NCBI GenBank assembly: GCA_016845365.1
Contig: JAERST010000003.1
Coordinates: 72,961 to 109,744, forward strand
DNA from: Methanobacteriota archaeon
GTDB taxonomy: Archaea > Thermoplasmatota > Poseidoniia > Poseidoniales > Thalassarchaeaceae
DNA length: 36,784 nucleotides
Direction of reading: 5' to 3'
Shown: in pieces, positions 23,275 through 32,753 of the stretch
Position numbering within the stretch: the first letter of the stretch is position 1
How the letters are laid out: each line of letters starts with the position of its first letter
The notes under the pieces: generated by a model
What the model saw: the letters and a program-made list of their open reading frames with translations, nothing else
Database searches by the model: none
What the model was told of the DNA's origin: nothing
Made by a program: the position numbers and the translations under genes

Positions 23275-26200
23275 ATGTCGTTTCGTCGGGAAGAGTCGAG
23301 AAAGCGGAGGTCTGCTCTGCTTCTTGCAATCCTGATGGTTTTGCTTCCTTGGGCGGCCTCTTCGGGGGTGGACGAACTGGCAAATTTGCCGGTAGAGCGT
23401 TCGTCTCCGCAAACCGCTTGGGGGGCTTCGGGGAGTAATGATACGGGTTGGATCGATCTTGTTGCGACGGGAGCGGACCCGGCAAATGGGACCTATGCTT
23501 ACAGCGATTTGTTTTTGCCGTTCGCTCCCGGAGCCGAGATTTCGAATTTGAGTTTCGAAATCTCGGTAAACGGCTCGGCTGGGTATTGGGCAACCGAGCC
23601 GCAGTTGACATTGATGGATACTCAGACGCCGATCCTCGATTGGCGAGGATACGGCGATTTGGGTCGGCAGGACGAGATGCAGAATAATCCGCCGACCGTG
23701 TTGAATGGGACTTTGGATACTCATTTGCGTCCAAATTCGATTTCGGATGCGTCGTGGGAAATGCCGGCCGGTGTGACTCTGACGGATATGGTGATTGAGG
23801 CTTTGCGGCCGGCTGACCCGAAGATTTCCTTCTCGGCGCTTGATGTTGAGATTCATGATAGCGCCGTCAATCCTCTCGATGGCCGATTGTACGTATTGTT
23901 GGATGATGATTTGCTTCACCTAGATGCTCAGGCTCAGAAGCCGATTATCGATATTGAGGTCGGAGTGATGGGTCGTTCGCTGGGCATCGATGAGGATGGT
24001 GGAATGTTGCTTGTTGGCACCGAGGATGGTTCGGTGCTGGCGCGTCACTTGTCGGATTCTGCTTCGGTGCCTGATTTGCTGGTTGGCGATGGCTCTGAGG
24101 GTGCTACCATCTCCGCCATCGCCGTCGATGATTACGGTACTGTTTGGGCTGCGGCGGATTGCACGGTTCATTACAAGCCGATGGATACCACTTCTTGGAC
24201 CTCATACGATTATTGTCTGACTCAGAATTCAGAGACACCCTCAGACATTCTGATTATTGGCGATAGGGTTCACATCGGCACTTCTACGAATGGTGTCCAC
24301 CTCATCGATTACACGACGAGTTCGGCCTCAGGAAGTATCTCGATTACGGTCGACGCTCACAGTGTTTGGAATACTCAGAATCACCTCGCCTCTGATTGGA
24401 TTACCGACCTTGCCTTGGTCGGCAACCACCTGATGATTGCAACCTATGATGCGGGCATCAATCGCCGAGACCTCGTCTCCCAATCTTGGATGGCGACTTG
24501 GTCGACGGGCAATTGGCTCGCATCGAACCAGATTCACGGCTTGGCCGTCACCGACGGCTGGCTGCACATCCTCGCGGGTACGACCGTGCACGCTTACGAT
24601 ACCAACTCGCTAATCTTCCGCTCGCAAGACCAAATCTCCGATATGGGTCTGTTTAGCAATGGCGCTACAGCGATTGCTTGGCCGGCTCACGCAGGTCGTG
24701 GGCCGTCATCGGGAACCGCCCTGTTCAGCGACGGTTCGGGCACTCTGGCCCTGCAAGTCGGGACGAATCCGGGCGGTACTCTGACGCTGGTTAGTAGCCC
24801 ATCGACTGAGGGAATGTCGGTTGTCTCCCATATCGAAGATGGTGAGATGGGCGAGGTTTGGATTGCTGGCAACCGAATCATCGACCGCTTCGATGAGAAT
24901 GACCAAGTTTGGAAGACTCCAATCGATATCTCAGATTTTGTTAGTAATCCGGGTCAAATTGTCGCCATCGAGCAGGACGGCAATGACAAGGTGTGGATTG
25001 GAACATCGAATGCGGGAGTACTGCGCTTGGAGAATGGCGACGGCTCGTATATCGGTACAGTCTCTGGTCTGAGCTCGACCCACGTATCCTCTCTTTCGTA
25101 CGATGAAACGACCGGATATTTGGTGGTCGGGCATAGCGAGTCCGGAATATCTCTCATCGATACAAATCAGATGACGCTAATCGATACTCTGACGACCTCT
25201 GACGGACTCGATTCAGATTTCGTTTCCTCGGTCGCGACACGCTTCGGAATCGCCTACATCGCAACACCTGATGCTGGCGTAATGCGCGTCGAACTCGCGA
25301 CCTCGACTATCATCGGCTCTTGGCAATCTCTGGGCGCCGATGACCTCGACGCCACCCCGGTGGCGGTCGATGGTGAGATCGTTTACATCGGACTGAACGG
25401 CTTCGGAATTCTCGTCGTCGACAGGCTTACCGGAGACATCTCCGAGCATTGGAATCAAGATGCAAATACCCTGCCCGACGACGACATATTATCGCTCGAG
25501 ATGGATGATTACGGCGGCTTGCTGGTAGGAACTACCGGCGCCTTCTCTCGCTACGATGGAAACACATGGACTACCATGACCAGCAGCGGAGGTTGGTGGA
25601 ACCGACCGACCGTATTCTACGATGTTACCAGCGATGGCGACGGGCTGTACGCGGGAACCAATAGAGGTGTCTGCAAGTGGAATTGGCAATATCAATTCCA
25701 AGATTGCGTCAGCAGTCAAGATGGACTTGAGAGCCGCTTTGTCTACACGGTCGAGATGATCGGTCAGGACCGCGCCTATACCGGGGGTAATTCTGGCGCG
25801 GGAATTGTCAATATGGACAATTTCTCGGTCATCGAGACTTGGACTGCGGGCGATGATACCCAGCGTTCGCGAACGGTGAAAATCGACGACATTCTCTATC
25901 TCGGCTTCGAGAATACCGGAATCGCCCGTTACGATTTGACCAACCAAGAATGGTTGACCAGTTGGGATGGAACTCAGGGATATCTCGATGATGACGATGT
26001 CACGGCTCTGATTCCGGGAACCGAATACGGAACCATGTGGGCAGGCGGAGACTTCGGCCTCACACTAATCGATGTCATCAACGATGCAGTGCTGATTGCA
26101 TGGGACCGCGGCGCAAATAGCGGCGGGCCGACCCTATCTAACACGCCGCCCGCCGACATCGAAATTTACGATGGAGTCCTACATTATTCCCTGCAAAGGG

Positions 26201-29200
26201 CACAGTCATGGTGGTCCCAAAGCGATGAAATCATCAGAATCGACCTCGCAACAAATTCCAGTCTGAGCACCATCGACGCCGGAGCTCAAGCGGGTTGGAG
26301 CGGCGTCGTCAACGGCATCGGAACCGTGGGAGACCAACTCTGGATCGGAGTTCGCCCAACACAATACTGGAACAATGGTGACGGCACAATCGTTCGCTGG
26401 AATATGACCAATGAGAGTTGGGAAGAGGACTTGGAAACGATTGGCAATGTTCGCCGAGTCAACGCCCGCTTCCTCGGCGAGTGTTTCCCACTCAACGCTT
26501 CATCGTGCGAATTGTGGATCTCTTACGGCGACCATATCATCCGCCGCTTCAATGCCGATACGATGACTCTGCTCAACGAGTGGACGGACATCGAGGGCCC
26601 AATCCGAGGTATGGAGGAATTCGAGGGCGAGTACCTCTTCGCTAGCATGAATGGCATTCTCCGCTGGGACCCAGTCAACTCGACTTGGCTCGACTCCTGG
26701 ACACCCGGTGATGGTTTGCCATCGAGCACCGAGGAGGAATTCTACTCGATGGCCATCATCGATGACGACCTCTGGCTTGGAAATATGGAGTCGAGTGGAT
26801 GGAATTCCAATTCCCAGATTCTGCGAAAGAACGGCACCAGCGGGGTCTGGTCATCTTGGGACCTTGGGAGCGGAGACATTCCGGATGGATACCCCGCTGA
26901 CATCAAACTCTGCGATGATATCGTTCACGTCGCAGTCGGAGCTCGCTTCTGGTGGGGCAATCAAGGCGGCATCGCGCGTTATGATTTGGCCGACCATGAC
27001 AATGACCAACTCACAAATGAGTGGATTAGCGCGATGACCTCAGGCACCTCAGGCCTCTCGAATAACGACCCGCGCGCCCTCGCCTGCGACGAATCAAATC
27101 GCATCGTATACATCGGCTTTGACACCGAAGGAATCGGCTTGGATCGCTATAGTTACAATACGAAGACATACCTCTCAACCCTCACCTCAGCCGACGGAAT
27201 CGGCGAGGACAGAATCTTCCCTGGAGGCATGGTTCACGAGAATAACGTACTCCTCGCCGCCCACCAATACGATGGTGAGGGCGGTATCTCTCGCCTCGTA
27301 ACATCAGGAACCGCCACCGCCAATGGGCAGGTGCTCGACCCGGGAATGGACGGATGCTCGATCGAGCGAGCACCATCGAACTCCGGCCAGATCGTCTACG
27401 CAATCGGGCGCTCGGGACAAACCACCGGAATGAACCGAGTCGACCGCCTCGATAACTCAGGGCTAATCGCCAGCGGCTTCGATGAATTGGCCGGCCTTTC
27501 GAGCGGCAGGGTGCTGGAAATCATCTCCAACGAAACTCACGTTTGGGTCACCTCTGCCCTCGATGTCAATTCCTATTACGGTTCATCAGTCCTGCAAGGA
27601 GAGATGTTAGCAAACGGCTCCGTCCGTTGGGAATTCGGCTACAATTTCCAGCAAGACGTCGTCAATGAAATCATGCTCGACGGCGAATGGCTTTGGGTCA
27701 CAACCGCCGGTCGAGGCCTGAAAGAAATCGACCTGCAACAGCGCCGAATCATCTCCACTCCACCCGCACTTCACACCCAGATGGACGGAATGATTCTCGA
27801 AAACGGAACGATGTACGTCGGACTGATGGGCAATGAAGGCTCAGCAGCCGGATTCCAGACCTTCAATACCGCCAACAATCAATGGGGTCATGGCAGCCTC
27901 CTAGCAGGTCTGCCGAGCAATCTCGTGCGTGACTTCCTCGAATATGGCGACCATATTCTCATCGCCACGCACGGCGGAATCGGAATGTACAATACCACGC
28001 GCGACGATTGGGATGACCCGATCACCACCATCGATGGACTACCGTCACCAATCATCTCACACCTCCACGCCCTCAACACAACAATCCAGGGCGGTGGAAG
28101 CGTCCTCGCTGGCGGCGCTGCGGGTTTGACGGTCCTGCACCAGACGAATCTCTCAGTGCTAAACACGCTCAACTTCAATGACGGATTGATGGGACACACC
28201 GTCAGCGGAATCACCGATGCAGGACCGATTTCTCGCGTCGTGCAGAACCCAGACGGCAGCAATACAACCCTCTACCACGACGCGTCGATTTTCATCTCAC
28301 ACAATGGACAAGGACCTACGCGGCCCGGTGTCGCGGCTTGGGATTTGGCCACGGATAAGGCGAATGGAACGTACAATATCGACATGATTCCAAGCAATGA
28401 TGTTCGCGCGATTACGGCTGATGATTGGGGAGTCCACATCGCTACCGACGTCGCTCCTCTGGTTCACTGGAACGGCACCATGATGGAAATGGAAACCGGG
28501 GTTGGACAGAACGCTCTGCTCTCATGGCCTCCCTTCCAAATGCATAGTGATGGTCAGCATCTCGTCGTGATGAGTCCGCGTGGGCTCGACGTCGTTGAAG
28601 TCGATGGAATGCACGACGTCGTCACCAGTAGAATCGCTACTGGATTGCAGGGTGGCTACGTGGATTACAGCGGATTCTATGCGGTTGGAAACGACGGACT
28701 GCACGTCTACAAGCCCGTCGTCAGCTTGCAAGAGCAATCTCGTGAGAGTCAACGGCGAGCCGACCCTCTGACAGTTCTGTATGGCGGGCGCACGTGGGAT
28801 ATCACCGATACCACCCATCCGGGGATGTCGACTGTACTCGTGACTCCGGATAATCCGATTGAGATTCCAGAGATTTCCGATATCGCTGCGCCCGGCAGAT
28901 TGCCGATGCATGTTGGCTCGATGACGATGACCGCGCCGCAAGGTGGGTCTTGGGTCTGGGCGCGGTCATCGACCCTCAATTACACTGGAACTTGGGATAT
29001 GGCCGCCTCAAACGGCGGCATCCAACAGGCCTTCCAATCGGCGATTTCAGCCGTCGGTCCGGGTTCATCTTCGGCGATTCTACACGTTCAATTACAAACG
29101 CCGTACGACGGCGCGATTCAGGTCCGATTGACCTACGATTGGGAGCGAGTTGAGGTTCCAACGGTAATGACTAGCCTCGAGGACCGACCGAATGATGGTG

Positions 29201-31884
29201 GCGGGGTCATCGAGGCATCTTGGTTGCCGGCCGAGGATGCCGCTTGGCACGCTTATCGCCTCTACGTTTGGGATTCCACGGCCGACCCTGATTGGGAGCC
29301 GACAGAGGAAGACTTGGATTCATTCTCGACCTATATTCGTTCTAATTTCTGGTCGCACACGAATGCGACGGTCACGCAGGCGGATAACGACGGAGTGACC
29401 GAGGCGCTGCGAGATGATCGGCAATACCGCGCAGCGATTGCAATCGAGTATTCAGATGGCTCTCTCGGCGTGCCGATGACCTATCCTCTGAATGTCACGC
29501 CGACCGATGAGGTGCCAGCCGCCCCAGCATGGCTCAATGCTCAACCAGTCTCTGGTGGAGCTGCCGGAACCGTAGTACTAGAATGGGCGGCTTGCACCGA
29601 ACTCGACCCAGATAGAACGCGCATTTGGGCCGTGCAACAAGAGATTACTAGCGCGGTCGGTCTTACAGACCCATTCGACTTCCATTGGAGCACAGGTAAC
29701 ACGACCGCGCTACAACTTGAGGGCGGAGTGCCCTATTGGTTCGCCGCGGTTTGTGTCGATGAGGCTGGGCAATCCGCCATTACTAATGCCACAATCATCG
29801 GACCGATTGTTACAGCGGGCGGGCTGGATGATGGTATCGCGCCCGCCCCAATCACCGGAACCGCTGCAATTGATGTTCCAGACGATGAGGGTGGCAGGCT
29901 GAATGTTACTTGGGATGCCAATACTGAGGAGGATTGCACCTACTACGCAGTCTACGCGCTACCGGCTTCAGGTTGGCAACCACCCTCGACCGTCGATGGC
30001 TGGCCGGTTGCCGGATACACCGATGATTGTGAGACCACCTCGCTAATCATCGATTCACTCGGCGAGAGTGGTCTAGTCGACGGCACCGTCTACTGGATCG
30101 GTGTCGTCGCATTCGACGATTGGGGCAATGGTGACGTCGACAATGTGCTAGTTGTCGACGCGACGCCTGAAGCAAATCTCGACGGAGCCGGCGTCGCTCC
30201 CGACCGCGTCACAGGTCTCGATGCTTGGGACCATCCTTACGACGATGGAACAGCGGTCGACATCCGCTGGAATCGCTCAGCAGCCGAGGACTTCGATTTC
30301 TACACAATTTGGGTCTCAGAGTACCCACTCGCAGATGTCACAGATCTCTGGGAATCTTGCGAGGATAACCCATACGCGTGCGGTCTTATCACAATCGACC
30401 AGCGGCAATTTGGAGCGAATTTCCAACTCGAATATACCGCTGACAGAGCGCTTTACGGCAATTCGCTGGAGTCCCTCGAAGTCGCAGAAATCGAGCCAAT
30501 GATTCCACTTTACGTCACAATCACAATCCACGATATTAGAGGCAATGTGCATCTCACGGACCTCTCGGACCACATGGTCTTGGTCACCCCAATCGACAAC
30601 CGTGGGGACATCTCACCCCCCGACCGATTGCAAGCTCCGGTCCTCAGCGATAGGCCCGGCGATGAGGGTAATGCGATGTTCGTCGAGTTCATCGAGAGCG
30701 ACGCATCCGACATCGCCGAATACTGGATTTACGCAGTAATCGATACACCAGTTCTGCTCGAGCGCATCGAGAATCTTCAGCCAAGCCTCGTTGTCGACAG
30801 AGAGCAACACCTACCTGTGATGTTGACTGAATTTTCAGCTCACGGCGACGATGAAGCAACTCCACTCGTTCCGAATCGTAGAATCTACGTCGCCGTCGTC
30901 GCCGTCGATTCCTCCGGCAACGCTTGGATGGACAACCTCGCAAGCGCTTGGATTGAGTTGTCCGATGAATTGTCTGCAGACCCGTGCCCGGAGTGCCCAG
31001 ATGTCAGTGGAATGAGGGCGAGTTGGAACGCAGCGGGGTCATTGATCGAAGTGAATTGGGACAACGCGGAAGACCCGATGTACAGCACCTACTACGCCTA
31101 CGTCAGCACCGAACCCTTCGACGACACACGCAACGCAACCCTGGTCAAGGCAGGCATGCGCGACACCATCCTCATCCTCAACGAATTTGATGGGGAACCG
31201 GTGGACCGCGAGGCTACTTACTGGATTGAAATCGTTACTTGGAATGGTCAGGTCCACACCTTCCACGCGGACCCGACCGAGGTGCCACCGTGGGAGGAAT
31301 CCTCGTTCGGGACGCGACAACCCACGGATGATTCGGCGGGTGATTCGTGGGTTGAGAGGATACTTGCAGGCGAGATGAATTTCATTATCGCAGCGCTCTC
31401 GGTTGCGATGTTGTTGGTTGGAGCGCTGCTCTTCATCAAGCCACGAGAGGATTCAGCTCCAGCTCCGTGGGAGATGGGCGCGCTCGAGGTCGAATTGGAG
31501 GAGCAATTAGAGCGCGAGGCAGCGGGATTGACCGATGACGAGGACTTTGGCGCCGATGATCTGGAAATCGACCGTGGCTTGGTCGCTGGCGCAAGGCGGC
31601 AGGCTGGTGCAAGTGCATCTTCCGGCGGTGAGGGCGGCTCGAGCGCTGGTGATTACACCTCGAGTGTGGCTGGCGCAGGTTCGGCTGTTGAGGAGGATTT
31701 GGGTCCTGCACCAGCGCCAGATACCGGAGTGGTCGACGAATTGCTTGGTGGAGATGAAGCCGACCTCGATGACTTGGGTGATTTAGCCGATGATTTGGAT
31801 GATTTAGCCGGCCTCGACGACCTCGCTGATGGTTTGGATGATGGCGATGACCTCGACACATCCTTCCTCGATGATATGCTCTGA
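23275..31884 (+). CDS. Giant secreted, membrane-anchored beta-propeller/FN3 protein
   Basis: 2,869 residues. A signal peptide (SALLLAILMVLLPWAASS after RRKRR-type charges) is followed by an Asn/Ser-rich entry domain. From roughly residue 190 to 1830 there are dozens of propeller-blade repeats of ~45 residues. They carry the motif G-x-x-x-G-v-x-r-x-d (WIGTSNAGVLRL, YIATPDAGVMRV, YIGLNGFGILVV), like the ligand-sensing propellers of two-component regulators (Reg_prop). From about 1970 there are some six FN3-like domains (RLNVTWDANTEEDCTYYAVY, AVDIRWNRSAAEDFDFYTIW). One transmembrane helix at ~2700-2725 (FIIAALSVAMLLVGALLFI) leads into a ~145-residue acidic cytoplasmic tail made of Asp-Asp-Leu repeats. 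It has no kinase domain. A surface receptor, adhesin or scaffold role is inference. In-frame GTG 23269 is an alternative start. Confidence 0.88.
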   Translation: MSFRREESRKRRSALLLAILMVLLPWAASSGVDELANLPVERSSPQTAWGASGSNDTGWIDLVATGADPANGTYAYSDLFLPFAPGAEISNLSFEISVNGSAGYWATEPQLTLMDTQTPILDWRGYGDLGRQDEMQNNPPTVLNGTLDTHLRPNSISDASWEMPAGVTLTDMVIEALRPADPKISFSALDVEIHDSAVNPLDGRLYVLLDDDLLHLDAQAQKPIIDIEVGVMGRSLGIDEDGGMLLVGTEDGSVLARHLSDSASVPDLLVGDGSEGATISAIAVDDYGTVWAAADCTVHYKPMDTTSWTSYDYCLTQNSETPSDILIIGDRVHIGTSTNGVHLIDYTTSSASGSISITVDAHSVWNTQNHLASDWITDLALVGNHLMIATYDAGINRRDLVSQSWMATWSTGNWLASNQIHGLAVTDGWLHILAGTTVHAYDTNSLIFRSQDQISDMGLFSNGATAIAWPAHAGRGPSSGTALFSDGSGTLALQVGTNPGGTLTLVSSPSTEGMSVVSHIEDGEMGEVWIAGNRIIDRFDENDQVWKTPIDISDFVSNPGQIVAIEQDGNDKVWIGTSNAGVLRLENGDGSYIGTVSGLSSTHVSSLSYDETTGYLVVGHSESGISLIDTNQMTLIDTLTTSDGLDSDFVSSVATRFGIAYIATPDAGVMRVELATSTIIGSWQSLGADDLDATPVAVDGEIVYIGLNGFGILVVDRLTGDISEHWNQDANTLPDDDILSLEMDDYGGLLVGTTGAFSRYDGNTWTTMTSSGGWWNRPTVFYDVTSDGDGLYAGTNRGVCKWNWQYQFQDCVSSQDGLESRFVYTVEMIGQDRAYTGGNSGAGIVNMDNFSVIETWTAGDDTQRSRTVKIDDILYLGFENTGIARYDLTNQEWLTSWDGTQGYLDDDDVTALIPGTEYGTMWAGGDFGLTLIDVINDAVLIAWDRGANSGGPTLSNTPPADIEIYDGVLHYSLQRAQSWWSQSDEIIRIDLATNSSLSTIDAGAQAGWSGVVNGIGTVGDQLWIGVRPTQYWNNGDGTIVRWNMTNESWEEDLETIGNVRRVNARFLGECFPLNASSCELWISYGDHIIRRFNADTMTLLNEWTDIEGPIRGMEEFEGEYLFASMNGILRWDPVNSTWLDSWTPGDGLPSSTEEEFYSMAIIDDDLWLGNMESSGWNSNSQILRKNGTSGVWSSWDLGSGDIPDGYPADIKLCDDIVHVAVGARFWWGNQGGIARYDLADHDNDQLTNEWISAMTSGTSGLSNNDPRALACDESNRIVYIGFDTEGIGLDRYSYNTKTYLSTLTSADGIGEDRIFPGGMVHENNVLLAAHQYDGEGGISRLVTSGTATANGQVLDPGMDGCSIERAPSNSGQIVYAIGRSGQTTGMNRVDRLDNSGLIASGFDELAGLSSGRVLEIISNETHVWVTSALDVNSYYGSSVLQGEMLANGSVRWEFGYNFQQDVVNEIMLDGEWLWVTTAGRGLKEIDLQQRRIISTPPALHTQMDGMILENGTMYVGLMGNEGSAAGFQTFNTANNQWGHGSLLAGLPSNLVRDFLEYGDHILIATHGGIGMYNTTRDDWDDPITTIDGLPSPIISHLHALNTTIQGGGSVLAGGAAGLTVLHQTNLSVLNTLNFNDGLMGHTVSGITDAGPISRVVQNPDGSNTTLYHDASIFISHNGQGPTRPGVAAWDLATDKANGTYNIDMIPSNDVRAITADDWGVHIATDVAPLVHWNGTMMEMETGVGQNALLSWPPFQMHSDGQHLVVMSPRGLDVVEVDGMHDVVTSRIATGLQGGYVDYSGFYAVGNDGLHVYKPVVSLQEQSRESQRRADPLTVLYGGRTWDITDTTHPGMSTVLVTPDNPIEIPEISDIAAPGRLPMHVGSMTMTAPQGGSWVWARSSTLNYTGTWDMAASNGGIQQAFQSAISAVGPGSSSAILHVQLQTPYDGAIQVRLTYDWERVEVPTVMTSLEDRPNDGGGVIEASWLPAEDAAWHAYRLYVWDSTADPDWEPTEEDLDSFSTYIRSNFWSHTNATVTQADNDGVTEALRDDRQYRAAIAIEYSDGSLGVPMTYPLNVTPTDEVPAAPAWLNAQPVSGGAAGTVVLEWAACTELDPDRTRIWAVQQEITSAVGLTDPFDFHWSTGNTTALQLEGGVPYWFAAVCVDEAGQSAITNATIIGPIVTAGGLDDGIAPAPITGTAAIDVPDDEGGRLNVTWDANTEEDCTYYAVYALPASGWQPPSTVDGWPVAGYTDDCETTSLIIDSLGESGLVDGTVYWIGVVAFDDWGNGDVDNVLVVDATPEANLDGAGVAPDRVTGLDAWDHPYDDGTAVDIRWNRSAAEDFDFYTIWVSEYPLADVTDLWESCEDNPYACGLITIDQRQFGANFQLEYTADRALYGNSLESLEVAEIEPMIPLYVTITIHDIRGNVHLTDLSDHMVLVTPIDNRGDISPPDRLQAPVLSDRPGDEGNAMFVEFIESDASDIAEYWIYAVIDTPVLLERIENLQPSLVVDREQHLPVMLTEFSAHGDDEATPLVPNRRIYVAVVAVDSSGNAWMDNLASAWIELSDELSADPCPECPDVSGMRASWNAAGSLIEVNWDNAEDPMYSTYYAYVSTEPFDDTRNATLVKAGMRDTILILNEFDGEPVDREATYWIEIVTWNGQVHTFHADPTEVPPWEESSFGTRQPTDDSAGDSWVERILAGEMNFIIAALSVAMLLVGALLFIKPREDSAPAPWEMGALEVELEEQLEREAAGLTDDEDFGADDLEIDRGLVAGARRQAGASASSGGEGGSSAGDYTSSVAGAGSAVEEDLGPAPAPDTGVVDELLGGDEADLDDLGDLADDLDDLAGLDDLADGLDDGDDLDTSFLDDML

Positions 31885-31973
31885 GCAGACGGGCGCTCGT
31901 CCCACCTGTGAATGGCTCGACTCTGGTGATTTGGCCATCATCGAATTGAAGCCCCCTTCGTTAATCGAGGTCC

Positions 31974-32753
31974 ATGACGGGCGACCCAGCCTCATCGGTC
32001 TTCACGACCACCGGCTGGGACGGCGGGGAGCGATTGATGGCCGCCGACCTTCACTTTGCTCGGTTGAGGCGGCACGCGATTCGACTCGGAATATCACTGC
32101 CTGAGGAAATCGAATCGCGAGTATACGATGCGCTCGCTGAAGCAGAGGTTCCCGGCGAGTCGCAAGTGGCTTCGGACCAAGCCCCATTCCTTGTGATGAT
32201 CAGCGTCTCGCCGGCTGGCGAGGTTCAGATTATTCCTCGCTTGAACACGGCTTGGCCAGCGAGGATGTCTGCGATTAGTATGGCCGCGCCGATATGGTCG
32301 CCTGAAGTTCGAGGAACCAAACACGGCGACTGGCAGCCCTACATCGAGGCCAGAGAAGCTGCTGCGGCGCACGAGGCGGACATTTCACTGCTATTCGACG
32401 ATGATGCATTGGTCGACGGCGACCGCTGTATGCCGGTATTGCTGGATGCGGACGGCGTCGCATATCACCCGAAGCCGAGTCAAGGCGCTCTGGATTCGGT
32501 CACCCTCGAGCAGATTCGTGCGGGTGTCGAGGCTTCGGGGATTCCAATCCGAGAGGCGAGGCTGACTTTGTCGATGATTCTACGCGCCTCGGAGATGATT
32601 GTTCTCGGGAGCGGAATGGGGGTTCAAGCCCTCGCTTCGATAGATGGAAGAGCAATTGGCGAGGCCCGCGGACGATTGTTTGAGGCGGCACGAGCGGCTT
32701 GGGTTGAGCGGGTTGAGAATGCTTGGTTGAGCCGCGAGGAGGTGGGCGCTTGA
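31974..32753 (+). CDS. pabC: Class IV aminotransferase-fold protein, probable aminodeoxychorismate lyase
   Basis: A PLP-dependent fold-type IV protein of 259 residues. Family signs are FTTTGWDGGERLMAADLHFARLRRHA-type N-terminus (seen as FTTTGWDGG then HFARLRRHAIRLG), the presumed PLP lysine at 116 (RGTKHGDWQPY), the segment VAYHPKPSQGALDSVTLEQI and ASEMIVLGSGMGVQAL with GRAIG. It overlaps the pabBA fusion by four bases, so the natural role is release of pyruvate from aminodeoxychorismate to give p-aminobenzoate. By fold alone it could be a branched-chain or D-amino-acid aminotransferase. The usual E-x-x-x-x-N-x-F motif is replaced (VDGDRCMPVLL), so it is a divergent member. Confidence 0.75.
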   Translation: MTGDPASSVFTTTGWDGGERLMAADLHFARLRRHAIRLGISLPEEIESRVYDALAEAEVPGESQVASDQAPFLVMISVSPAGEVQIIPRLNTAWPARMSAISMAAPIWSPEVRGTKHGDWQPYIEAREAAAAHEADISLLFDDDALVDGDRCMPVLLDADGVAYHPKPSQGALDSVTLEQIRAGVEASGIPIREARLTLSMILRASEMIVLGSGMGVQALASIDGRAIGEARGRLFEAARAAWVERVENAWLSREEVGA

